The position numbers were made by a program, and so were the translations under genes. A stretch of 50,903 nt of DNA from Acetobacteraceae bacterium (GTDB taxonomy: Bacteria > Pseudomonadota > Alphaproteobacteria > Acetobacterales > Acetobacteraceae): NCBI GenBank assembly GCA_003151425.1, contig PLXO01000195.1, positions 1-50,903 on the forward strand, given 5' to 3'. The notes below the pieces were generated by a model. That model worked only from the letters and a program-made list of their open reading frames with translations, had not been told where the DNA came from and searched no databases. Below are positions 43,385-50,903 of the stretch, one piece after another; the first letter of the stretch is position 1; every line of letters starts with the position of its first letter.

Positions 43385-44395
43385 TCAGGCGCTGCCTTCG
43401 CGCCATGTCCCCGGATCGGCGGCCCGTTCCCGGAACCGCGGCGCCTGATCGACGTAATGGCACGCCACGACGTGCCCTGGTGCTACCTCAATCAGCGGCG
43501 GCACCGTCGTCGCGCAGCGCGACGTGGCGAACGGACAGCGTGCGTGGAAGCGGCAACCGTCCGGTGGCGCAATCAGACTCGGCGGCGTGCCGGGAATCGA
43601 GATCAACGCACGCCCGCGATCGGCGAGATCAGGGAACGCGCTGCACAGGCCCAGCGTGTAGGGATGATACGGTGTGCGGAACACCGCCTCGCCGCCATAC
43701 TCCATGATGCGGCCGGCATACATCACAGCGATGCGGTCGCAGTTCTCCGATACCACCGCCATGTCGTGGGTGATCAGCAGCATCGCCTTGCCGAACTGCT
43801 CGTGCAGTTGGCGGATCTGTTGCAGAATTTGGTCCTGTACCAAAACGTCGAGGCCGGTGGTTGGTTCGTCGGCGACGATCAGCGGCGGGTCGAGCACCAT
43901 CGCCATGGCGATCATCGCGCGCTGGCGCATCCCGCCGCTGAACTGGTGCGGATAATCACGCACCCGGCTCGGTTCCAGCCCGACCAGCGCGAACAGTTCG
44001 GCGATGCGGCGGCGGCGCTGCGCGGCGGGCATGCGCCGATGCGCGGTGATCGCCTCGGTGAGCTGGCTTTCAACCGTGTAGACCGGATCGAGCCCGTTCA
44101 TCGCGCTCTGCGGCACCAGCGCGATGTGCTGCCAGCGGATGCGGCGCAGCTCGGCCGGCGCCATGCCGACAAGGTCGCGCCCGGAATAGCGGATCGCGCC
44201 GCCGGCGATATGACCGGCCGGCGGCAGGATGCCAAGGATCGCCTTGGCAACGGTCGATTTGCCGCAACCGGATTCACCGACCAGGCCGAGGCACATGCCC
44301 GCCTCGATGGCGATCGAAACGCCATCGACCGCCCTCGCCTCGCCGGCGGCGGTGCGGTAGCGGACCTCCAGGTTTTCGACTTCCAGTATCGCCAT
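43385..44395 (-). CDS. Oligopeptide-type ABC transporter ATP-binding subunit (DppD/OppD-like)
   Basis: This 336-residue ATPase has Walker A GLVGESGCGKST, signature HQFSGGMRQRAMIAMAM and Walker B LIVADEPTTGLDV. The C-terminal domain has CRFHARCPF, typical of the oligopeptide-dipeptide group (OppD/DppD). It is the last gene of the minus-strand operon that runs ATPase (49183), binding protein, permease, permease, ATPase. Three bp separate its start from the upstream permease stop. Confidence 0.93.
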   Translation of the reverse strand: MAILEVENLEVRYRTAAGEARAVDGVSIAIEAGMCLGLVGESGCGKSTVAKAILGILPPAGHIAGGAIRYSGRDLVGMAPAELRRIRWQHIALVPQSAMNGLDPVYTVESQLTEAITAHRRMPAAQRRRRIAELFALVGLEPSRVRDYPHQFSGGMRQRAMIAMAMVLDPPLIVADEPTTGLDVLVQDQILQQIRQLHEQFGKAMLLITHDMAVVSENCDRIAVMYAGRIMEYGGEAVFRTPYHPYTLGLCSAFPDLADRGRALISIPGTPPSLIAPPDGCRFHARCPFATSRCATTVPPLIEVAPGHVVACHYVDQAPRFRERAADPGTWREGSA

Positions 44396-44398
44396 CGC

Positions 44399-45268
44399 TC
44401 ACAATACCCGCAGGCGGGGATTGAGCAATTCCTCATAGGCGCGGGTGATCATGAAGATCGCAATGACGAACAGCGAGAGCGCCACGCCGGGCGGCAGCAC
44501 CCACCACCAGGCGCTGCGCATCGCGCCGGCTTGGAACGCGGCATTCAGCATGGTGCCCCAGCTCATCGCGTTGGGATCGCCGTAGCCCAGGAAGCTCAGC
44601 GCCGCCTCGAGCATCACGCCGGCCTGCACGCCGATGGCGGCATACAGGAAGCTCAGCGGCAGCACGTTCGGCGTGATATGGTGCAGCAGAATGCGCAGGT
44701 GGCCGGCGCCGGCGGCGCGCGCCGCCCACACAAAGGGACGCGTGCGCAACGACAGCACCTGGGCGCGGATGACGCGCGCGGTGGTGCGCCAGAGGAAGAA
44801 CACGACCAGCAGGATCACCAGGCCAAGGCTGGGTCTGGTGATCGAGATCACCACCATCGCGAAGGGCAGGAACGGAATGCCGAACGCGACGTCGGTCAGC
44901 CGCATCAATACTTCGTCGATCCAGCCACCGAAATACCCGGCGACCAGCCCGATGATCGTGCCCAGCACAACACTGCCGAGCGCCGAAAGCAGCCCGACAA
45001 GCAACGCCACGCGCGTGCCCCACAGCAGCTGGCTGAACACGTCCATGCCCTGATTGGTGGTGCCAAGCCACGCCTGCCAGGTCGGCTGCGACAGGCGCAA
45101 TACGGAATGATCGGCGCGATAGACGACCTCGAACGGACCGTGCGGCGCGACCAGCGGGCCGATGATGGCGAGCACGCTGAACGTCGTTACGACGATGACG
45201 CCGGCGATGCCGGATGGATGACGCAGGATGACGCGAAGTCCCTGTAGGTTCTGCCCGAATGTTGCCAT
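44399..45268 (-). CDS. Oligopeptide-type ABC transporter permease (DppC/OppC-like)
   Basis: The 289-residue membrane protein begins MATFGQNLQGLRVILRHPSG. It has about six helices, a periplasmic AWLGTTNQGMDVFSQLLWGTR block (the OppC LGTDxxGRDVxSRL motif in variant form) and the ATPase-docking EAA loop VWAARAAGAGHLRILLHHITPN. It ends with LEAALSFLGYGDP. Start ATG 45268 was selected; 54 further upstream codons overlap the preceding permease gene. It lies 8 bp from that gene. Confidence 0.92.
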   Translation of the reverse strand: MATFGQNLQGLRVILRHPSGIAGVIVVTTFSVLAIIGPLVAPHGPFEVVYRADHSVLRLSQPTWQAWLGTTNQGMDVFSQLLWGTRVALLVGLLSALGSVVLGTIIGLVAGYFGGWIDEVLMRLTDVAFGIPFLPFAMVVISITRPSLGLVILLVVFFLWRTTARVIRAQVLSLRTRPFVWAARAAGAGHLRILLHHITPNVLPLSFLYAAIGVQAGVMLEAALSFLGYGDPNAMSWGTMLNAAFQAGAMRSAWWWVLPPGVALSLFVIAIFMITRAYEELLNPRLRVL

Positions 45269-45276
45269 CGTGGCGG

Positions 45277-46245
45277 CTATCGGCTGCGCGGGTCGATCAA
45301 CCCGTACAGCAGATCGGCCAGCAGGTTCAGCAGCAGGATCACCAGCGCCATCACGTAAAGCGCAGCCTGTGCCACGGGATAGTCGAGGTCGCCCAGCGCG
45401 GTCACCAGCTCGCGGCCGATGCCGGGCCACGCGAAGATGATCTCCAGCAGCACCTGGCCTTGCAGCAGCAGGCCGGTCATGACCGCGATGTAGGTGACCA
45501 GCGGCAGCAGCGCGTTGCGCGTGGCGTGCGTCAGGATGCGTCGCTCCGACAGACCCTTGGCGCGCAGGATGTCGATGAAGTCGCTGCCCTTGATCTCCAG
45601 CATCGAGCTGCGCACCAGCAGGATCGGCCCGGTGATCTCGCGGCTGACCAGGACGAGCCCAGGCAGGATCAGGTGCTTCAAATAGTCGGTCGAGGTGATC
45701 AGCGCCCAGAATCCCTCGGGGCCGCCGAGCGAGACCATTCCGCCGGGCGGCAGCCAGCGCAACTGGTAGGAGAACACCATCAGCACCAGGATGCCGACGA
45801 AGAACGACGGCGCGGAATGCAGGACAAGCGCCGTGGTGACGGTGGTCTGCTCGAACCGGGTGCCGCGCTTCCAGCCGGCGAGCGCGCCCAGGATGGTGCC
45901 GAACACCACGCTTACGATCAGCGCGGGCACGATCATTGCGCAGGTGTTGGCGACTTTTTCCGCCAGGATCTCGCCGACCGTCTGGTTCTGGAAGAACGAA
46001 TCGCCGAAGCGGAACAGCGCCATGTTACCGAGGTAGTGCAGGTATTGCAGCCACCAGGGATCGTTCAGCCCCCAAAGCTGCTTCTGATGCTCGATCATCT
46101 CCATCGACATGTTGTTGTCGACGAAGATCGCGGCGGGATCGCCGGGCAGCAGCTTGAACAGCGCGAACATGATCGTGAGGATGCACCACACGGTCAGCGC
46201 CAGCAGCACGACGCGGCGCAGGACCGCGTGCGCCAGGTGTGTCAT
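45277..46245 (-). CDS. Oligopeptide-type ABC transporter permease (DppB/OppB-like)
   Basis: The 322-residue protein begins MTHLAHAVLRRVVLLALTVW and contains FALFKLLPGDPAAIFVDN, the OppB N-terminal pattern. Further on are FGDSFFQNQTVGEILAEKV, the docking loop FIDILRAKGLSERRILTHAT and the end LVTALGDLDYPVAQAA. It pairs with the permease at 44399-45268 to form the membrane channel. It follows the binding-protein gene after 16 bp. Confidence 0.92.
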   Translation of the reverse strand: MTHLAHAVLRRVVLLALTVWCILTIMFALFKLLPGDPAAIFVDNNMSMEMIEHQKQLWGLNDPWWLQYLHYLGNMALFRFGDSFFQNQTVGEILAEKVANTCAMIVPALIVSVVFGTILGALAGWKRGTRFEQTTVTTALVLHSAPSFFVGILVLMVFSYQLRWLPPGGMVSLGGPEGFWALITSTDYLKHLILPGLVLVSREITGPILLVRSSMLEIKGSDFIDILRAKGLSERRILTHATRNALLPLVTYIAVMTGLLLQGQVLLEIIFAWPGIGRELVTALGDLDYPVAQAALYVMALVILLLNLLADLLYGLIDPRSR

Positions 46246-46261
46246 GAGCGGTGCGCCACCA

Positions 46262-48151
46262 TCAGCCGATCATTTCGAGACCGCCCCATGTATAGCCGTC
46301 CTTGCAAACCTGCTGCACACGCTTGCGGAAATTCGCGTCGCTTGGCGGCGGATAGACCAACCGCCCGTCGTCCGCCCAGGAGTAGCCGGCCGCCTTCAGG
46401 ACGGCGCGCGCCCGGTCGAGATCGTACGGCGGCACCGGCGGCAGGTCGGGATTGTTCCATGGGTTGCCCTCCACCAGGAATGTGTTCCCGAGCGGTATCC
46501 GCCCTGCCCCTTCCCATACCACCTTCACCAAAAACTCGCGGTCGATCGAGTGATGCCAGGCGCGGCGAAACTCGTAGTCGCGCCATGGCAGATTGGAGGG
46601 GCGCGGCACGCCGTGCAGCCAATTGAGGTCCGGCGTCCGCACGATCGTGATGCCGGAGGTGTCGGCGAGCTGCTTGGCCTGGCTCGGCGTCAGATGGGTG
46701 TCGCTCGATTCGATCAGGTCGATGTCACCGCTTTGCAGCCGTCCCAGCAGCCCGTCGATCGACGGCGTCGCCACCGCCCAGACCTCATCGACGCTCGGCT
46801 TGGAGAAATGCGTCTTGTCGGCGATCAACTGCAGCTCGGCATCCTTTTGATACCGGCCGAACTTGAACGGCCCGCTTCCGATCGGCTTATCGATGCGTAG
46901 TCGCATTGGATCGTCGCCGACACCCTGCTCGGCCATGATGTTCTGCCAGATATGCTGCGGCAGGATCACGTTGAGCTGGAGGAAATAGCTCTCGAACTGG
47001 CCGTAGGGCTGCTTGAACGTCGCGCGCAGGATGCCGTTCGCCGCATCCTTGATCTCGGTTTTTTGCAGGAACTGGTTGGCGGTCCAAAAATTGCCCCGTT
47101 CCCACCGCAGCATGAAATCGAAGGTGAACTGGAGGTCATCGATCGTCACCGGCTTGCCGTCATGGAACGTCATGCCGGGTCGCAGCTTGATGTCCCAGGT
47201 GCGGTCGTCGACGCGCGTCCAGGACTCCGCCGCCCATGGAATGACCTTCAGGTTCTCGTCCATGTAAGCGAGCCGATCATAGATCATGCGGCCGATCGCA
47301 CGCATGTTGTTGCCGGCGGCGATGATGCTGGTGGTCTCGAGCAGGCTGTGGATGCCGACGATCATCTTGCGCCGCGCGGTCTTCGGCCTGGCGCGCAGGA
47401 AGGTGTGGAACGCGTTGAACGAACCGATGCCGAAACCGCGCGTCTGCACCACGCCATCCCAGGCCGCGCTGTTGTACGCCTCGATCACCCCCGGCCCCCA
47501 GCCGAGCTGGGTGATATACAGATCGTCCGCCAGGATCCGCTGCGCGTCCTGCACCAGCTTCAGCCGTCTGACCGGATCGCTTTCGGCGACCTGCGCCTCG
47601 ATCAGCGCGTCGTATTGCTGGTTCACCCACTCACCGTAATTGCGCCGGTCGAGGCCGTAGGCGCGGGAGGTGAGCCACTCCGCCGGGTCGACACGTTCCG
47701 GCCTCAGAATGGCCGAATGCACTTCGATATCGCCGTGCGTGTGCAGGTTGATGACGTCCAGCCAACGCGCCTCCGACACCTGCTGGAGGTTGTATTTGAG
47801 GCCAAGCTTGCCGGGATCGGCGGCGAACTTGCGCCAGGCGTCCAGCCAGTTTGTCTGCACCGTGGGGATCACCACCGTGAGTTCCGGCACCTTCTCATTG
47901 GCCTGCGGCCAGGTCAGCCGCGGCCTGGCCCAACTGATCCACTGCGGGTCCTTGGTGTAGTAGGTGCCGGTGCGCTGGTAGAGCGCGTTGTATTTCGCGT
48001 TGACGACGGTGAATTCTGGGGCTGCTGCCAAAGCCGGCGGAGCGGCGGAGCCGACAGATGCAGACAGCGCGGCGGAGCCGGCGGACGCCGCGCCGAGCCG
48101 CAGCAGAGTCCGGCGCGCGACTCTTGAGCCGCCGTTGGCGTGGTGCGTCAT
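46262..48151 (-). CDS. Oligopeptide-type substrate-binding protein with apparently permuted lobes
   Basis: The 629-residue periplasmic protein has a Tat signal (VARRTLLRLGAASAGSAALS). Residues about 70-265 read like the C-terminal lobe of an SBP_bac_5 protein: ELTVVIPTVQTNWLDAWRKF, DVINLHTHGDIEVHSAILRP, YDALIEAQVAESDPVRRLKL, QRILADDLYI. After a linker, residues about 285-629 read like the N-terminal and middle parts: ESWTRVDDRTWDIKLRPGMT, PIGSGPFKFGRYQKDAEL, RRAWHHSIDREFLVKVVWEG, ARAVLKAAGYSWADDGRL, ending at KRVQQVCKDGYTWGGLEMIG where the C-lobe normally follows. The normal order appears rotated, with a total about 100 residues longer than usual. It lies between ATPase and permease genes. 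Confidence 0.82.
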   Translation of the reverse strand: MTHHANGGSRVARRTLLRLGAASAGSAALSASVGSAAPPALAAAPEFTVVNAKYNALYQRTGTYYTKDPQWISWARPRLTWPQANEKVPELTVVIPTVQTNWLDAWRKFAADPGKLGLKYNLQQVSEARWLDVINLHTHGDIEVHSAILRPERVDPAEWLTSRAYGLDRRNYGEWVNQQYDALIEAQVAESDPVRRLKLVQDAQRILADDLYITQLGWGPGVIEAYNSAAWDGVVQTRGFGIGSFNAFHTFLRARPKTARRKMIVGIHSLLETTSIIAAGNNMRAIGRMIYDRLAYMDENLKVIPWAAESWTRVDDRTWDIKLRPGMTFHDGKPVTIDDLQFTFDFMLRWERGNFWTANQFLQKTEIKDAANGILRATFKQPYGQFESYFLQLNVILPQHIWQNIMAEQGVGDDPMRLRIDKPIGSGPFKFGRYQKDAELQLIADKTHFSKPSVDEVWAVATPSIDGLLGRLQSGDIDLIESSDTHLTPSQAKQLADTSGITIVRTPDLNWLHGVPRPSNLPWRDYEFRRAWHHSIDREFLVKVVWEGAGRIPLGNTFLVEGNPWNNPDLPPVPPYDLDRARAVLKAAGYSWADDGRLVYPPPSDANFRKRVQQVCKDGYTWGGLEMIG

Positions 48152-48172
48152 TGTTTCCCCCGCGTCTCGTTG

Positions 48173-49183
48173 TCAGGACATTGGTAGCGAACCATGCAGG
48201 TGACAGGCAACATCGTGGTCCGTGGCGGCTCGTTGCAGGACCGGCTCCTGCACGCGGCAGACCTCCATCGCCTGCGGGCAGCGCGGATGAAACCGGCAGC
48301 CGCGCGGCAGGCGGATCGCGTCGGGCAGCGCGCCGACCAGCTTCGTGTGCGGTCGCGTCCGGCGGCCGCCCATGACCGGCACCGCGCCGACCAGCGCCCG
48401 CGTATAGGGATGCAGCGGCGCGTCGAGCACCGTGTCGGCCGGACCCGTTTCGATGATGCGGCCAAGATACATCACGGCGATCGTCGTGCAGACATGCCGC
48501 ATCGTCGACAGGTCGTGCGAGATATAGAGGATCGCCATCCGCAGATCGCTGGCGAAATGGCGCAGCAGGTTGAGGATGCCGGCGCGGATCGACACGTCGA
48601 GCATGGACACCGGTTCGTCGGCGACGAGGAATCGCGGCTCGACCGAGATGGCGCGCGCGATGGCGACACGTTGCAACTGCCCGCCGGAAAGCTGGTGCGG
48701 ATAGCGCTCCAGATAGCTCGCGGCCGGCAGCAGCCCGGCACGCTGCATTGCGCGCAGGAGCATCTCCCGCTGCAACGCAGGTTGGCCGCGGAAGTGGATG
48801 GCGAGCGGCTCGCCGACGCTTTGCGCAACGGTGTAGCGCGGGTTGAGCGCCTCGTAGGGGTTTTGAAACACGATCTGCGCCTGGCGGCGAAATGCCAGGC
48901 GCACACTGCGGGTTTCGTTGGCGAGCAGGCCGAGCCCCTGGAAGCTGATGTCGCCCCCGGTCGGCGCGTGCAGCTTAAGCAGCGTCATGCCGGTGGTGGA
49001 TTTGCCGGAGCCGCTTTCGCCGACCAGGCCCAGGATCTCGCCGGCGCCGATCGCGAGGTTCACCCCGTCGACCGCCTTGACGAACTCGGGTTCGCGCCGG
49101 CCGAGCAGGGATGCGAGTCTGTGCCGGTGCACCGGATACCATTTGCGCAGGTTGCGCGCTTCGATCACCGGTTCGGTTTGCAT
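48173..49183 (-). CDS. Oligopeptide-type ABC transporter ATP-binding subunit (DppF/OppF-like)
   Basis: This 336-residue ATPase has Walker A GLVGESGSGKSTT, the QIVFQNPYEALNPRYTV block characteristic of OppF/DppF, signature HQLSGGQLQRVAIARAI and Walker B FLVADEPVSMLDVS. The oligopeptide C-terminal domain has CRFHPRCPQ. It is the first gene of the minus-strand transporter operon, 21 bp before the binding protein. It is divergent from the MmgE/PrpD gene across about 140 bp, which must carry both promoters. Confidence 0.93.
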   Translation of the reverse strand: MQTEPVIEARNLRKWYPVHRHRLASLLGRREPEFVKAVDGVNLAIGAGEILGLVGESGSGKSTTGMTLLKLHAPTGGDISFQGLGLLANETRSVRLAFRRQAQIVFQNPYEALNPRYTVAQSVGEPLAIHFRGQPALQREMLLRAMQRAGLLPAASYLERYPHQLSGGQLQRVAIARAISVEPRFLVADEPVSMLDVSIRAGILNLLRHFASDLRMAILYISHDLSTMRHVCTTIAVMYLGRIIETGPADTVLDAPLHPYTRALVGAVPVMGGRRTRPHTKLVGALPDAIRLPRGCRFHPRCPQAMEVCRVQEPVLQRAATDHDVACHLHGSLPMS

Positions 49184-49325
49184 CGACGCAACGTATCCTT
49201 GTTCAGGCTATCGCGGCGGCACCGTACTGTCTCGGCGCCCGGCTGGGAACACCTTGGCTGGGAATGCACCTTCTGGGATTGTCGCGCGCAACGCGGTAGC
49301 GTCGGCGGCGCAAAGGGGTATAGAA

Positions 49326-50672
49326 ATGGCAAACGAAACGGTTCGCCTTGCCGAGTACGCAACCAGCTTGCGCTACGAGGACCTGCCGCCGGAGGTCGTG
49401 CAGCGCGCCAAGGACTGCATCACCGACACGGTCGCGGTGATCGTGCTGGGCAATGATCTGCCATGGAGCCGCATCGTCGCCGCCTATGCGCAGCGTATCG
49501 GCGCGGGCGGGCGCAGCCGCATCCTGGGCGCCGAGGGGCCGACGCTGCATGCGCCGGCGGCCGCACTGGCCAACGGTACGCTGGCGCATGCGTTCGAATC
49601 CGACAATCTGACGAAGCCGGGCGCAGGCGTGCATCCGGGCGCCACCTTGCTGCCGCCGGGCCTGGCGGTGGCACAGGAGCGCGGCAGCAGCGGGCGCGCG
49701 CTGATCACCGCCGTCGTGGCCGGCTTCGAGGTGATGTATCGCATTGGCTTTGCAACGAAACACAGCAACGAGCGGCGTGGCTTTCATGCGCCCGGCACCA
49801 CCGGGCCGTTCGGCGCGGCCGTGGCGGCAGGGGTTCTGCTGGGGCTGGATGCGCCGCGCATGACCAACGCGCTGGGCATCGCCGGCTCGCTGGCCGGCGG
49901 GCTGATGGAGTTCGCCCGTTCCGGCACCGGAGCGATGGTGAAACGGCTGCATCTCGGTCGTGCGGCCGAGAGCGGCGTGCTGGCCGCAAGCCTGGCCGCT
50001 GACGGCTTCACCGGCCCGCGCAGCGTGATCGAAGGCGAGGCCGGGTTCCTTAAGGTGTTCTGCACGGAATGGAATTTGGATGACGTGACACGCGGGCTTG
50101 GCAGCGAGTTCGCGACGCTGAAGCTGTGCCTGAAGCGCTTTCCCGTGCACATGACCGCACAGACCGCGGTGCAGGCCGTGCTGGAACTGCAGGCGGACCA
50201 TGGCTTCACCGGCACGGACGTAGACCGGGTCACGGTGGCGGGCACCGAGCGGATGGCGACGATCAACAACATCGCCGATCCCACTGACATCATGATGGCG
50301 CAATATTCCATTCCGTTCTGCGTCGCGCTGGCGCTGTTCCGCGATCCGCGCGATCCGGCATCGTTCGACGACTCGGCGTTGTCCGATGCGGCGATCCGCG
50401 CCATGTGCGGGCGCGTTACGATCATCGTCGCGGACCCGCCGACCAAGGTTGCGGGAGCGAGCATCGTCACGATCCTGCTGAAGGACGGTCGCTCGGTCAC
50501 GAAGGAGGTGGACGAGTTCAACGGCACGCCAGCCCGGCCGCTCGATCGCGCCGAACTGCGCGAGAAGTTCATGACGTTGACGCGCGCCCGTTACGGCGCC
50601 GCGGCAGCCGGACTGTTCGACCGCCTGCAGAACCTGGAGAACGAGGCGGACCTCGGCTGGGTAGGTGCGTAA
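49326..50672 (+). CDS. MmgE/PrpD family protein
   Basis: The 448-residue protein is of the 2-methylcitrate dehydratase/cis-aconitate decarboxylase fold. It starts at the ATG at 49326 (AAAGGGG about 8 bases upstream): ETVRLAEYATSLRYEDLPPE. Family blocks are AKDCITDTVAVIVLGND, AALANGTLAHAFESDN (the lid/active-site segment with His and Asp), HPGATLLPPGLA, FHAPGTTGPFGAAVAAGVLL, GLMEFARSGTGAMVKRLHLG and KRFPVHMTAQTAVQAVLEL. The family does dehydration, isomerisation or decarboxylation of small di- or tricarboxylates; the substrate here is unknown. It is the only plus-strand gene after 43.3 kb. Confidence 0.9.
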   Translation: MANETVRLAEYATSLRYEDLPPEVVQRAKDCITDTVAVIVLGNDLPWSRIVAAYAQRIGAGGRSRILGAEGPTLHAPAAALANGTLAHAFESDNLTKPGAGVHPGATLLPPGLAVAQERGSSGRALITAVVAGFEVMYRIGFATKHSNERRGFHAPGTTGPFGAAVAAGVLLGLDAPRMTNALGIAGSLAGGLMEFARSGTGAMVKRLHLGRAAESGVLAASLAADGFTGPRSVIEGEAGFLKVFCTEWNLDDVTRGLGSEFATLKLCLKRFPVHMTAQTAVQAVLELQADHGFTGTDVDRVTVAGTERMATINNIADPTDIMMAQYSIPFCVALALFRDPRDPASFDDSALSDAAIRAMCGRVTIIVADPPTKVAGASIVTILLKDGRSVTKEVDEFNGTPARPLDRAELREKFMTLTRARYGAAAAGLFDRLQNLENEADLGWVGA

Positions 50673-50757
50673 TGCGAGGTATGGCCGCGCGGTGCGACTG
50701 AGCGTCAGCGCAAGCGGACCGGCTAGAGCAGGTCCAGGCTGACTGGAACCGCGGACA

Positions 50758-50838
50758 CCTCTCCCGCTCTTCGCGGGAGAGGTCGCGGAGCACTTGCGAC
50801 GCGGGTGAGGGTCGTGCCGCGTGCCCGACCCTCACCCG
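50758..50838. repeat. Two perfect intergenic hairpins after the MmgE/PrpD gene
   Basis: CCTCTCCCGC (50758-50767) pairs with GCGGGAGAGG (50773-50782), a 10-bp perfect stem with a 5-base loop. CGGGTGAGGGTCG (50802-50814) pairs with CGACCCTCACCCG (50826-50838), 13 bp perfect. This is a common dispersed proteobacterial repeat and could also stop transcription, although no T-run follows. The remaining bases to 50903 contain no gene I can support. Confidence 0.7.
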
Positions 50839-50903
50839 TCTCGCTCCGCTCTCCGACCTCGCCCGCAAGCGCGGGAGCGGTGTACGGTTGGCGCGGCGAT
50901 TCC

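Noticed and set aside
43310-46626. Plus-strand frames of 645 and 455 codons over the ABC-transporter genes.
   Set aside because: They mirror conserved permease and ATPase genes and show Arg/Gln/His-rich shadow composition.

Overview
The window is about 50.9 kb of GC-rich DNA, dense with genes. It reads as the chromosome of an alphaproteobacterium, most likely a member of the Acetobacteraceae/Rhodospirillales. That placement is an inference from the GC-rich codon use, the IS1380- and IS66-type elements, the many solute-uptake ABC systems and a long composite palindromic repeat of a kind I associate with this family. No rRNA, tRNA or CRISPR array was seen.

Layout. (1) 1-8.8 kb: an IS1380 transposase fragment; an orphan PEP-CTERM surface protein; a peptide-type periplasmic binding protein with an M20 amidohydrolase; two paralogous SDR dehydrogenases separated by a complete but dead IS66-family insertion; and a carboxymuconolactone-decarboxylase-family protein. 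(2) 8.9-11.2 kb: an ICMT-like membrane methyltransferase and a NodT-type outer-membrane efflux lipoprotein. (3) 11.5-17.8 kb: a branched-chain amino-acid-type ABC transporter (livG, livF, binding protein, livH, livM), followed by an FNR-type box and a zinc alcohol dehydrogenase. (4) 18.0-34.4 kb: a complete aryl-polyene (APE) pigment cluster whose central genes follow the apeC-apeR order known from Escherichia coli and Xenorhabdus, with a SAM methyltransferase, a small lipoprotein and a phosphopantetheinyl transferase. (5) 35.2-50.7 kb: hydantoinase/oxoprolinase subunits A and B, a D-isomer 2-hydroxyacid dehydrogenase, a D-amino-acid dehydrogenase-like flavoprotein, a chlorohydrolase-type amidohydrolase, a five-gene oligopeptide-type ABC transporter and an MmgE/PrpD protein.

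How the genes fit together. The APE genes form one tightly overlapping operon. ApeH loads an aromatic starter on an acyl carrier protein. The ketosynthases (ApeO/ApeC, ApeR), the reductase ApeQ and the dehydratases ApeI/ApeP build the polyene. ApeD/J/K and ApeL/M/N handle transfer, release and export to the outer membrane. The 35-50 kb region looks like an uptake and breakdown locus for a cyclic amide or N-substituted amino acid, but its substrate cannot be read from sequence.

Most unusual points: a 7-copy tandem ATGCTTGA array of overlapping mini-ORFs between livG and livF; a livM carrying an extra lower-GC four-helix membrane domain at its N-terminus; an oligopeptide-binding protein whose lobes appear circularly permuted; and an IS66 copy whose transposase carries an exact 11-bp tandem duplication. 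All calls rest on reading the sequence and on family knowledge; no database search was run.
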